Part shown: piece by piece, positions 54,424 through 63,015 of the stretch
How positions within the stretch are numbered: the first letter of the stretch is position 1
Layout of the letters: each line of letters begins with the position of its first letter
Assembly: GCF_002886185.1 (NCBI RefSeq)
Contig: NZ_KZ614146.1
Span: forward strand, 7,927 to 71,926
Reading direction: 5' to 3'
Source of the DNA: Salipaludibacillus neizhouensis
Lineage (GTDB): Bacteria; Bacillota; Bacilli; Bacillales; Salisediminibacteriaceae
Length of the DNA: 64,000 bases
The notes under the pieces: model-generated
Database searches by the model: none
The model's input: only the letters and a program-made list of their open reading frames with translations
Told to the model about the DNA's origin: nothing
Program-made: the position numbers and the translations under genes

Positions 54424-55503
54424 ATGAATAAAATTAAAATGGGTGTCATTGGAGCAGGAAATATAGGAAACGTTCATCTATCTATTTTTAGTGAAGTAGC
54501 AGAAGTAGAGATAATAGCAATCACTGATGTCTATTTACCACTAGCGAAGGCACGAGCAGAAGCCTATGGAATTCCTAAAGTCTATCATAATACTGATGAT
54601 TTAATTAATGATGAGGAAATGGATGCTGTCATTGTAGCTGTTCCAAATAATTACCATGCTTCTCTAGCTATTCAAGCATTGAAGGCCGGAAAGCACGTTT
54701 TGCTAGAAAAACCAATGGCAATAAATGAAACCGATGCCAAAGACATTCTACTCACTCAACAGGAAACTGGAAAAATTGTCATGATTCCTCATCAGATGCG
54801 GTGGGAATCCATTCCAATGCAAGTAAAAGAGCAAGTAATAAGTGGAGAACTTGGTGAGATTTATCATGCGAAAGCGGGCTGGTTTCGGCGTAAAGGAATT
54901 CCTGGTTGGGGGACTTGGTTCACGAATAAAGAAGAATCAGGTGGAGGGCCATTAATTGATATTGGCGTCCATTTAATAGACCTCTCATTACATTTAATGG
55001 GAAATCCCAAACCTGTCTCTGTGTTCGGATCAACTTACTCAGCATTCGGTCCAAAGAAAAAAGGGATAGGTACTTGGGGGAAACCTAATTGGGAAGGTAA
55101 ATTTGATGTAGAAGATATTGCTACAGCTCTTATTAGGATGGAGGATGGCAGTACACTATCACTAGATGTCAGTTGGGCTGTGCATATGGATACCGATAAC
55201 GAACCGTTTGTTCACCTTTTTGGCACTGAAGGTGGTGCATCTATCCGCGGAAATAAAGGGAAACTATTATCGGAAAGGTTTAATCAACCGATCGAAGTAG
55301 CTTTACAACCGCAGGATGAAGGTGAGAGATTGAGACTTAGCAATCATTTTGTAGAATGTATTCTTGAAGACAAACAACCAATCAGCTCGGCAATCACCGG
55401 TTATACAAATAACTTAATTTTAGACGCAATCTATGAATCTTCTAGAACTGGACGGGAAGTAGTACTTAACTGGGATTACAGAGGGGGAAAAATGAATGAT
55501 TAA
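54424..55503 (+). CDS. Gfo/Idh/MocA-family oxidoreductase
   Basis: 359 aa. GVIGAGNIGNVHLSIF Rossmann motif, LLEKPMA with the catalytic lysine, and LIDIGVHLIDLSLHLMGNPK in the C-terminal domain. ATG with AGGAGG. It overlaps the next gene by 8 nt, so the two are coupled and probably act in sequence on one sugar derivative. Its presence implies an oxidised (keto-sugar or uronate-like) intermediate. Confidence 0.92.
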   Translation: MNKIKMGVIGAGNIGNVHLSIFSEVAEVEIIAITDVYLPLAKARAEAYGIPKVYHNTDDLINDEEMDAVIVAVPNNYHASLAIQALKAGKHVLLEKPMAINETDAKDILLTQQETGKIVMIPHQMRWESIPMQVKEQVISGELGEIYHAKAGWFRRKGIPGWGTWFTNKEESGGGPLIDIGVHLIDLSLHLMGNPKPVSVFGSTYSAFGPKKKGIGTWGKPNWEGKFDVEDIATALIRMEDGSTLSLDVSWAVHMDTDNEPFVHLFGTEGGASIRGNKGKLLSERFNQPIEVALQPQDEGERLRLSNHFVECILEDKQPISSAITGYTNNLILDAIYESSRTGREVVLNWDYRGGKMND

Positions 55504-56344
55504 AGGATTATCTAAAGCGGGAATTGGTGATGTTGGTGAAATCAAGCAATACATTCATCTCGCCTCAAAATACAATTTTAAAGCGATTGATATAGATGGA
55601 CATTCCTTAACTGAATTCATCAAGACGGAAGGATTAATTAATGCAAAGAAGTTTTTAGAGGACCATAAAGTTGCGATTGGTTCCATTGGTCTTGATGTGG
55701 AGTGGAGAAAATCTGAAGAAGATTTTAAGAAAGGACTTACACAGTTATTGTCTGATGCCAAAGCAGCTTCTAGCTTAGGATGTAGATCATGTATCACGTA
55801 TATCTTTCCTTCGACTGACATGAATGCAGCACAATTTATGAGTGTAGCTACTCGTCGTTTGCGACTTTGCTCTCAAATTTTAGGTGGTTTTGGAATGAGG
55901 TTCGGACTTGAGTTTGTCGGCCCGCACCATTTGCGGACAAGTTTAGCGAACCCATTTATCTGGAATTTGGAACAAACATTAGATTTTGTGGATGCAATTG
56001 GAGAACCAAATGTCGGTTTATTACTAGATTCTTATCACTGTTATACTACGGAATTTAGGAATGAAGAGGTATCAAAATTAGATAGTAACCAAATTATCCA
56101 TGTTCATATTAACGATGCGAGACCCCTTCCTGTAAAAGAATTACTAGACAACGATCGTCTTTATCCCGGAGAAGGAGTCATCGACCTTCCTAGTTTTTTA
56201 CAAGCGCTGAAGCAAGCAGGATATAGGGGACCGGTAACTCAAGAAGTATTAACACCAAATGCTTTGAAAGAACCCGCTGAGGTACTGATAAAAAAATCTT
56301 CTATAGCATACAGTAATCTTTTTAAAAAGGCAGGACTAGATTAA
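55496..56344 (+). CDS. sugar phosphate isomerase/epimerase (AP endonuclease 2-like TIM barrel)
   Basis: 282 aa. Barrel strands with metal ligands: FGLEFVGPHHLR, LLLDSYHCY, IIHVHINDARP and PVTQEVL match the IolE/xylose-isomerase-like family. It starts inside the end of the oxidoreductase gene. It is the last gene of the beta-mannoside operon; a terminator follows at 56580. Confidence 0.9.
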   Translation: MIKGLSKAGIGDVGEIKQYIHLASKYNFKAIDIDGHSLTEFIKTEGLINAKKFLEDHKVAIGSIGLDVEWRKSEEDFKKGLTQLLSDAKAASSLGCRSCITYIFPSTDMNAAQFMSVATRRLRLCSQILGGFGMRFGLEFVGPHHLRTSLANPFIWNLEQTLDFVDAIGEPNVGLLLDSYHCYTTEFRNEEVSKLDSNQIIHVHINDARPLPVKELLDNDRLYPGEGVIDLPSFLQALKQAGYRGPVTQEVLTPNALKEPAEVLIKKSSIAYSNLFKKAGLD

Positions 56345-56951
56345 TATTGAAAAATAACGATGATACTCGTATTTAGTCCTTAAGACACCATAATCGGGAA
56401 TTTTATCTTCCTTTTCACAGAATATCCTGCGATACCGATTTTTAAACACATTCATATGCATGGGCCTAATTTCCCGAAAAATTATGGTCTTCCATATTAA
56501 ACTATTTACATAGTCATCGGTTATGGTCAAATAACAGATAACTTCAGAGGGCACTGGTAATAAAATTATGAAATAAATAAAAAGGGACAGTTGAGTATAT
56601 ACTGTTCCTTTTATTATGGAGAATTACAGAATTAGCCTCTAAAATAGTGAGTGAAAAAGCTGATGTTAGCAAGCGTGGCTAATCAAAATTATTTCAAATA
56701 ATTCTTCCTCTGGTAGATAAGTTATCTATCTTGAAAAGAAGTCTACAGTGATAACCTAATTGAAGATAGAAGAGAAAAATAGATAAAGTAGGCATAAAAA
56801 AGAAATCGGTTAATTTTATGCTAAAATAAGATAATGATACTATAGAGTTTGTGAGAAAAATTTAAGCAATATTTTCAGTGATTTCACCAATGACTTTGCA
56901 CCTAAATTTGCTAAAATATAATATCGGACACTAATACTAGGGGTTTTGTAT
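56345..56951. other. gap after the mannoside operon
   Basis: 600 bp without a supported gene. It contains the operon terminator and AT-rich DNA. A minus-strand frame of 72 codons (56336-56554) starts at GTG without a ribosome site and was not accepted. Confidence 0.4.
56580..56613 (+). terminator. terminator of the beta-mannoside operon
   Basis: AAAAGGGACAGT...ACTGTTCCTTTT with one mismatch, a 12-nt loop and a T-rich tail, 240 bp after the last gene. Confidence 0.75.
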
Positions 56952-58052
56952 ATGTATTCACACCCAATATTTTTTTTCTTTCTAGAAAATATGGCATTAA
57001 TAATTGCTTTAATGTTTCTAGGGTTAAAATTAAAAGAATTCATTCTATTAAAAATCGATAATCCTCTTCGTTACATGTGGTTAAGTGCACTTTTTATAGG
57101 ATTTTTATCGTTTTCGATTATGTTTCATCCATTATTACTTGAGGGAATGCGACTGGATTTAAGGGAAGTACCTTTATTTTTTATTTCCTATATAGGGGGT
57201 TGGAAATTAGGGATTTTATCTGCTATCTTACCTGGTATTTTTCGTTTTTCCCTTGGAGGACCTACTTTAACAGAAGGAATTATCCAAGGTATTTTACTTC
57301 CAGTTTTGATAGGAGCTTTATTTCATAATAAAAAGGTGTTAAATCATCCATATACTATTATTAACATCAAACATATGATTATAGGCTTTATTGTATTTGA
57401 AGTAATTAAAACTGGATTAATGCTTTGGACAACACCAATAACTTTTTCGATATCCATTGCAATGTTCTTCTTTGCAACTGTCGCTATACTAGGAATTGGA
57501 CTAATGTTAAATGATTTTAACCGAAACGCAATGTCAAGAAAAGAACTAGAGTTTTTGTCAAATTATGATTCAATGACCCATTTGCCGAATATACGATACT
57601 TCAAAAATGAAGTACATAAGCTTATTTCTCATAAAATACCCGTTTCTATTTGTATGTTTGATGTCGATTATTTCAAGCACTATAACGACACGAATGGACA
57701 TCCAGCAGGTGATGAAGTACTGAGAATCATTGGACGATTACTAAAGGAAAGTGTTAAAGAAGGAGACATGATCGCTCGGTACGGAGGAGAAGAATTTATT
57801 ATTTGTTATTCCAATGTGACTTCTTCAGAAGATGTTACGGTTACTGCGGAGACTTTTAGGAAGAAAGTTGAAGAATACATTTTTAAAAATGAAGAAACTC
57901 AACCAAATGTGGATGTAACCATTTCAATTGGAGTTACCATTCCTTCACAAAATAAAACATTAGATGAGCTTATCGGAGAAGCTGACAAGGCATTATATCA
58001 ATCAAAACAAAATGGCAGAAACCAAGTTACCATTTTTAAATCCTCAATGTAA
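56952..58052 (+). CDS. membrane diguanylate cyclase (5TMR_LYT + GGDEF)
   Basis: 366 aa. Six hydrophobic helices make a 5TM-LYT receptor (PLFFISYIGGWKLGILSAIL, PGIFRFSLGGPTLTEGIIQG), as in LytS-type sensors. The GGDEF domain follows (YDSMTHLPNIRYFKNEV, MFDVDYFKHYNDTNGH) with active site GGEEF at 278-282, so it should make cyclic di-GMP. No RxxD inhibitory site is evident just before GGEEF. ATG 56952 follows AGGGG; TTG 56946 is also possible. Confidence 0.9.
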   Translation: MYSHPIFFFFLENMALIIALMFLGLKLKEFILLKIDNPLRYMWLSALFIGFLSFSIMFHPLLLEGMRLDLREVPLFFISYIGGWKLGILSAILPGIFRFSLGGPTLTEGIIQGILLPVLIGALFHNKKVLNHPYTIINIKHMIIGFIVFEVIKTGLMLWTTPITFSISIAMFFFATVAILGIGLMLNDFNRNAMSRKELEFLSNYDSMTHLPNIRYFKNEVHKLISHKIPVSICMFDVDYFKHYNDTNGHPAGDEVLRIIGRLLKESVKEGDMIARYGGEEFIICYSNVTSSEDVTVTAETFRKKVEEYIFKNEETQPNVDVTISIGVTIPSQNKTLDELIGEADKALYQSKQNGRNQVTIFKSSM

Positions 58053-58094
58053 TATCTGGTACTGGCGTAACGAATAGTGGATTTAATAACAGCG

Positions 58095-58188
58095 GTGAGG
58101 TCAGAGAATTGCCTCTCCTTATTTTTACCACATATATGTTATCAACGACATATTTTTGCTTTAGCAAAAGAATATGTCGTTTTTTATT
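58095..58188 (+). repeat. degraded tRNA-Ala 3' end with terminator, copy D
   Basis: GTGAGGTCAGAGAATTGCCTCT...ACCACATATATGTTATCAACGAC follows the order of copies A-C (GAGGTCAGGGG..., CCACCATACATATGTTATCAACGAC) with many changes. It ends in a working-looking terminator, AACGACATATT...AATATGTCGTTTTTT (58144-58187). It appears to be the oldest of the four copies, and may mark the right edge of the accreted region. Confidence 0.6.
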
Positions 58189-58542
58189 TGTCATGTATCC
58201 TACTATTTTTTGAAATTCATATAAAAATTAATGGGGCTATTAATGTTCAATAAAGTATAGCTTGGCCCCCCAATTATCAACGACTCAGTTACTTGTTCTA
58301 TCGAGCAGAGTGTCATAGTTGGTTTATGAACTTGAAGTATCTTTTCTAGCATAAAATTTCAATTTTCTTTGCTTCCGTTGTTATATTTTATTCTTATTCT
58401 CATTTTAGTTATACACATTTACATTTAGGGCTAAAATGTTATAAGGTGAAACATTTTATACTTAATAATTATGTTCAAATAACGGATTGATAGTTGAAAT
58501 ACTTGTTTGTGTTCCTTTACCAATTCTAAGGAGTTATTTCTA
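58189..58542. other. gap upstream of the germination permease gene
   Basis: 350 bp, AT-rich, no gene. TATCAACGACTC (58276) near GTCATAGTTG recalls the post-tRNA terminator sequence but without a clear stem. A sporulation-type promoter is expected before gerAB; I could not place one with confidence. Confidence 0.3.
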
Positions 58543-59640
58543 ATGAAGCGTATCTCAAACATTCAGTTATTTTCACTTATTGTGGTGTTTCAAGTTGGTA
58601 GTACAACCCTGTTTGCCCTAGGGATAGGAGCGAAACAGGATGCATGGATTGTTATCTTAATGGCTTTCGTTATAGGTCTATCTCTACTATTGGTTTACAC
58701 TCAATTTCCTAAGTACTGTCCTAATCAAAACTTTTCAGAGATCTTAAATAATACTATAGGGACAAAACTTGCCAAACCCTTGCTGCTTCTTTTCGGTTTA
58801 TATTTCTTAAGTCAGGCAACACACAACTTTTATGAATTTGGTATGCTTATTAATATGACTGCATTACCAAGAACGCCACTTTTAGTAATTTTGTATATAT
58901 TTATCATTGTCATCATTTACATTCTTAATTTAGGTTTTGAAGTCTTGGTGCGAACAGTGGAAATATTACTCCCTTATTTAATACTTTTTTTGATAATTAC
59001 CTTGATTGTGAATATAGAGCCATTTGAAATTGATAGCCTACGACCCGTTTTAGGGGATGGGCTGAAACCTGTGTTAGGAGAATTACCTACAGTTATTGCT
59101 TTCCCATTTGGTGAAATGGTTGTATTTCTAATGTTTTGGCACTATGTAAAAGATCAAAAATCCATACGTAAAATGACTTTTTTAGCTGTAAGTTTGTCAA
59201 CATTATTGCTAATCTCATCTCTGATTGTAATGATTGGTGTTTTAGGTCCGGAGCTAACTGCAAATACAGAAATCCCTCTATTAGAAACATTGATATCAAT
59301 AAATATTGCTGATATTATTACAAACTTAGATAGTATTGCTGTATTTATTATGTTTATCGGAGGGATTTATAAAACAGCTTTACATTTTTTGGGTTTCATT
59401 TTAGCGATGACCTGGTTGGTTAACGGCAGTAACCCAAAGTGGTCCATCTCCATTTTCGGGCTTCTTTTACCGCTATTTACTGTATATCGTTTCTCTGGAT
59501 TAGAAGATCAAAGATGGAAGGGGATGGAAAACGGGATTTATAGTATTTTATTATTTGCATTTCTTCCTGTTTTATTATTAATAATCATGTTTATAAAAAG
59601 AAAATCTTCCTCTCGAAAGGTGATTAATGATGCCAATTGA
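58543..59640 (+). CDS. spore germination receptor B subunit (GerAB/endospore permease)
   Basis: 365 aa from ATG 58543 (AAGGAG, spacing 9), about ten membrane helices. ISNIQLFSLIVVFQVGSTTL is the typical GerAB start, and DSLRPVLGDGLKPVLGELPT and IAFPFGEMVVFLMFW are family features. It is an APC-superfamily-like subunit that binds germinant in the spore inner membrane. Its end overlaps a tiny second gene. The matching A and C subunit genes are on the opposite strand, converging on it. Confidence 0.92.
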   Translation: MKRISNIQLFSLIVVFQVGSTTLFALGIGAKQDAWIVILMAFVIGLSLLLVYTQFPKYCPNQNFSEILNNTIGTKLAKPLLLLFGLYFLSQATHNFYEFGMLINMTALPRTPLLVILYIFIIVIIYILNLGFEVLVRTVEILLPYLILFLIITLIVNIEPFEIDSLRPVLGDGLKPVLGELPTVIAFPFGEMVVFLMFWHYVKDQKSIRKMTFLAVSLSTLLLISSLIVMIGVLGPELTANTEIPLLETLISINIADIITNLDSIAVFIMFIGGIYKTALHFLGFILAMTWLVNGSNPKWSISIFGLLLPLFTVYRFSGLEDQRWKGMENGIYSILLFAFLPVLLLIIMFIKRKSSSRKVINDAN

Positions 59641-59761
59641 TTTAGCAATATTTAAAGCAGATCCATTATTCACACTCATTATAATTGGAGGAAGCTTTTA
59701 TACCCTAGTTCTATTATTGATGATCATCTACCACGCATTAGCGTTACTATTTAAAAGTTAA
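59627..59761 (+). CDS. 44-aa single-helix membrane protein overlapping gerAB
   Basis: Starts at ATG ATG (59627/59630) behind AAGGTGATT inside the last codons of gerAB and runs to TAA 59759-59761. The sequence PIDLAIFKADPLFTLIIIGG followed by SFYTLVLLLMIIYHALALL gives one long membrane helix or a tight hairpin. Some germination operons carry a small D subunit; this is shorter, but the overlap and ribosome site argue for a real, coupled gene. Confidence 0.6.
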   Translation: MMPIDLAIFKADPLFTLIIIGGSFYTLVLLLMIIYHALALLFKS

Positions 59762-59825
59762 GATATATATCATTACTCAGTATTCAATCTAAATAACCAA
59801 ACAATAAGACAATTTAAATTCTAAA

Positions 59826-59854
59826 GTCCACTACTAAAGAAACTAGCAGTGGAC
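59826..59854. terminator. hairpin between convergent germination genes
   Basis: GTCCACT...AGTGGAC with a 15-nt interior, just beyond the stop of gerAC on the minus strand and 65 bp after the small ORF on the plus strand. T runs are weak on both sides. Confidence 0.5.
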
Positions 59855-59865
59855 AATGTTCTTCC

Positions 59866-61035
59866 TTATTCCTGGGGTTTAAACGGAGCTTGTGATAATC
59901 CGGGACTTTTTATATTTAAATGAACATTTACTGTATATGGCACTTCAGCAAATGTTTCAGCCCAATTGTCTTTTTCTTTATTCCATACTTTTGAGTTTTC
60001 TATATTTAAAGCCTCTCCAAAGCCAAAAATATCTGATTGGAAATCTTGTGCTTTATCTACTGCCTTCTTTATTTCGTTTTCAATTTCTTTTTCGCCTTCC
60101 GCTCCAATTTGACTTAGATATTGAGAAATTTGTTTTCGGCTTTCCAGTTCAACAGTAGCTTCTTGTCCAATCAAGCTTGCATTTTGGTCAACCTCAATTG
60201 TGAAGGAAATTTGATCTCCATTTTCAACCTTTGGTATGATTTTAGAATGGACTTCTTTCAATAAAATTGTCACAAATTTATCCTCTTGTAATAAAGAAGG
60301 AAGATTTATGGCACCTCTATTACTAGTTGGCCCTTCCTCTGTTACCCAGTTATACCCTCTTGTTTCGCTTTCATCTAGAAATCCAACTAACTTATCTTCT
60401 TTAAAAACAGCACTTCCTGAGAGTTTTACAAGTTCAAAAGGGTCTATGTCTGTCTCTTCACGAGTTAGAACGCCTATTACCGGATTTATTCCTGCGCCCA
60501 ATACTTTTTTATAATAAGTAAGAAGATTACTGGCAGTTGCATTATGCTCTGTATTATCAAAAAGAGCGTTTAAAAAATTAGCTGGTATACGTGCGATATT
60601 ATTTGCTTTTATTTCAAGGAGTTCTTTGGCACCTATATCTTTTGCAATTGATAACCAAACATACCCTCGAACTTCTTTACCTCGTTGAAACGAGTCACTG
60701 ATTTCAATCAATCCTTCTCTTGCAACATCTTCGCTAATAATAATTACTTTGTTATGAGCAAAAAAACTTCTACGATCTATTGTTTGATTTGCTTTTCGCA
60801 TAACTTCAGGAATTGTTTTTCCAGTAGTCGAAACCATTAAATATGGTGGATCGGGGGTAGGAGTTTGTGTACTTTCCGCTGCTGGTCTTAGATACTGTGA
60901 CGTTAATATAAAATCTCCTGTATCGGGATCCTTATCGATAGCCATCCCCACAACAATTCCAACGTCAACTAATTCATTTCTATCCCAGCATCCTGTTAAC
61001 AATAAAAAAGAAATAATGACTAACAAAATTTTCAA
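59866..61035 (-). CDS. spore germination receptor C subunit lipoprotein (Ger(x)C)
   Basis: 389 aa from TTG 61035 behind AAGGAGAG. Lipoprotein signal with lipobox LTGC (C16) followed by WDRNELVDVGIVVGMAIDKD, the hallmark of GerAC proteins. RSFFAHNKVIIISEDVAREG and the SGSAVFKEDKLVGFLDESET segment are also family-typical. It lies 18 bp after gerAA in the same operon. It forms the receptor with the A and B subunits. Confidence 0.93.
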   Translation of the reverse strand: MKILLVIISFLLLTGCWDRNELVDVGIVVGMAIDKDPDTGDFILTSQYLRPAAESTQTPTPDPPYLMVSTTGKTIPEVMRKANQTIDRRSFFAHNKVIIISEDVAREGLIEISDSFQRGKEVRGYVWLSIAKDIGAKELLEIKANNIARIPANFLNALFDNTEHNATASNLLTYYKKVLGAGINPVIGVLTREETDIDPFELVKLSGSAVFKEDKLVGFLDESETRGYNWVTEEGPTSNRGAINLPSLLQEDKFVTILLKEVHSKIIPKVENGDQISFTIEVDQNASLIGQEATVELESRKQISQYLSQIGAEGEKEIENEIKKAVDKAQDFQSDIFGFGEALNIENSKVWNKEKDNWAETFAEVPYTVNVHLNIKSPGLSQAPFKPQE

Positions 61036-61053
61036 CGTTGTTTCTCTCCTTCC

Positions 61054-62640
61054 TTATGTTTTAGGATGTTTGGGTTTATTTTGAGAACCTTGCCTTACGG
61101 ATTTTTTCCAATTAATCGACTGAGGTCTTGATTGAAGAAGCCATAATGGCATACGGATAATGGAATCTTTCAATTCGCTTAAGAAAATCGGGCCCATTGG
61201 TGATAAATAAGGTGTACCAAAAGATCGCAGGGAACATAAGTGTGCTACCAAAATAACCGTCCCTGTTAACATTCCATAAAACCCTAGACCTGCGGACAGA
61301 AATAGAAGAAAAAACCTAGATAAAATGATGGAGTCATTTAAAGAGGGTACAACGAAACCTGTGATTGCAGTAAGGGCGACTACAATTACCATAGGTGCAC
61401 TTACTAATCCAGCAGCAACTGCAGCCTCTCCAATGACTAACGCACCTACAATACTAATAGCAGAACCAATTGGACGTGGCATTCGAACACCTGCTTCGCT
61501 GAGTAATTGGAAAGTAATAATCATTATCAAAGCTTCTAAAAATGTAGGAAAGGGAACTTTTTCTGCTGATGCTACCATTGTTGTAAGAAGTTGCGCAGGG
61601 ACCATTTCATGGTGGAATGTTGCAATTGAAACATAAATTGCTGGTGTATAAACCGTTAAAAAAAGAGCTAATAATCTTAATAACCTCAAAACTGAGGCTA
61701 AATAGGGTCGTGAATAATAGTCTTCTGGAACTTGAAACGTTTCAATTAATACTTGTGGTACCGTTAATACAAACGGGGTCCCATCACAAAAAATAGCAAT
61801 CCTGCCCTCTAATATTTTTGCTGAAACTTTATCAGGCTTTTCACTATTTCCAATAGTTGGGAATGGCGAAAAAGGATGATCTTCAATAAATTGTTCAATA
61901 TATCCCGATTCCAATATTGTATCTGTGTCGATTCGTTTTAACCGGTTCTTTACTTCTTCTACAACTTCTGAATTCGCTATTCCTTCTATGTAACTAATGC
62001 GAATGTTTGTTTTAGTCTGTTTTCCAATTTTTATATCCTCGAAAGCTAAATTTGAATTTTTAATTTTTCTACGGATTAGGGTCGTATTTACTTTCAATAC
62101 TTCATTAAATCCTTCTCGTGGACCTCTTACATTTGCTTCCGTTTGAGGTTCTTCTACACTTCTTGACTCAAACCCTTGCGTACTTACAAGAAAAGCTGAC
62201 TTATAGCCATCGATAAAAATGACAGTTTCCCCTGATAAGACACCATCGATTACATCATCAATTGTATTAACTTCTTTCATGTTTGAGGTGCTTAAGATCT
62301 TATTTTTTACATTTGTAAAAAAGTCGGTTGATATCATCTTTTCCGTCTCTTTGAAAAAACCAGGTTCCATTAATGGTTTCATAATATGTAAATTAATATA
62401 TTCTTCATTAACTAATCCATTGATAAAACTGATAAATACTTTGACTGGGGTTTTATCGTAAACCTCTAAATTCCTATATTTTACATCCACACTTTTTTTA
62501 AAAACTCGGTGCAGTTCACGTGAATTTATTTCTATTTTTTTTTCGATCAACCGAGCATTATTCTGCTCTTTTTGGTTCTCTTTTTTAGATGAAGATTTTA
62601 AAGATTGAATTCTTTTTGCAACTTGAAATATATTCCTCAT
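61054..62640 (-). CDS. spore germination receptor A subunit (GerAA)
   Basis: 528 aa, complete. An N-terminal soluble domain includes INGLVNEEYINLHIMKPLME and NTTLIRRKIKNSNLAFEDI. The membrane domain has FCDGTPFVLTVPQVL, PFPTFLEALIMIITFQLLSE and PMGPIFLSELKDSIIRMPLW. Compared with the truncated relative at 34.6 kb it has the full C-terminal segment. Ribosome site GGAGGT. It and gerAC converge on gerAB, an unusual split of an ABC receptor operon. Confidence 0.93.
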   Translation of the reverse strand: MRNIFQVAKRIQSLKSSSKKENQKEQNNARLIEKKIEINSRELHRVFKKSVDVKYRNLEVYDKTPVKVFISFINGLVNEEYINLHIMKPLMEPGFFKETEKMISTDFFTNVKNKILSTSNMKEVNTIDDVIDGVLSGETVIFIDGYKSAFLVSTQGFESRSVEEPQTEANVRGPREGFNEVLKVNTTLIRRKIKNSNLAFEDIKIGKQTKTNIRISYIEGIANSEVVEEVKNRLKRIDTDTILESGYIEQFIEDHPFSPFPTIGNSEKPDKVSAKILEGRIAIFCDGTPFVLTVPQVLIETFQVPEDYYSRPYLASVLRLLRLLALFLTVYTPAIYVSIATFHHEMVPAQLLTTMVASAEKVPFPTFLEALIMIITFQLLSEAGVRMPRPIGSAISIVGALVIGEAAVAAGLVSAPMVIVVALTAITGFVVPSLNDSIILSRFFLLFLSAGLGFYGMLTGTVILVAHLCSLRSFGTPYLSPMGPIFLSELKDSIIRMPLWLLQSRPQSINWKKSVRQGSQNKPKHPKT

Positions 62641-63015
62641 TTTAGGTACCTCCTATTCTTTTATATTGTTTGTTAAAGTTAGAAAAAAATGCAAAGAATG
62701 TTCATGTGAGATGGGGAGAAGTTACATAAAGAAGGCTGCATAATCAGAGGCTGAAGGAGCTACAGGGGGCTTTATATATCGGAAGATTACTTCCTATATG
62801 CATAAGAAGACGTATAATGTTCAAGGTTGCAAACTGAATACGAGATAGACGATGGCTAAGTTTACCTGTAATATATGAACTGAACTTTATGTGCAGAGTA
62901 TTCATTAGCTTAAGAGAGAAATACGATGATATGTCATGATTAATGGGATAAGGTTTGGTCTAACTTTTCGCCAGTGAGCGAGGTACGAAAGAATTTCAGA
63001 AAGGTGGAGATTTCA
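62641..63015. other. gap between gerAA and the cobyrinate synthase gene
   Basis: 375 bp with divergent genes on either side. No gene, and no cobalamin riboswitch core that I can recognise. It should contain promoters for both directions, but none is clear enough to place. Confidence 0.35.

Noticed and set aside
56336-56554. 72-codon minus-strand frame after the mannoside operon
   Set aside because: GTG start without a ribosome site, no recognisable motif, and position in a plus-strand transcript tail.
62641-63015. Cobalamin riboswitch upstream of the cbiA-like gene
   Set aside because: I could not find the conserved B12-box or core stems in the 375-bp gap.
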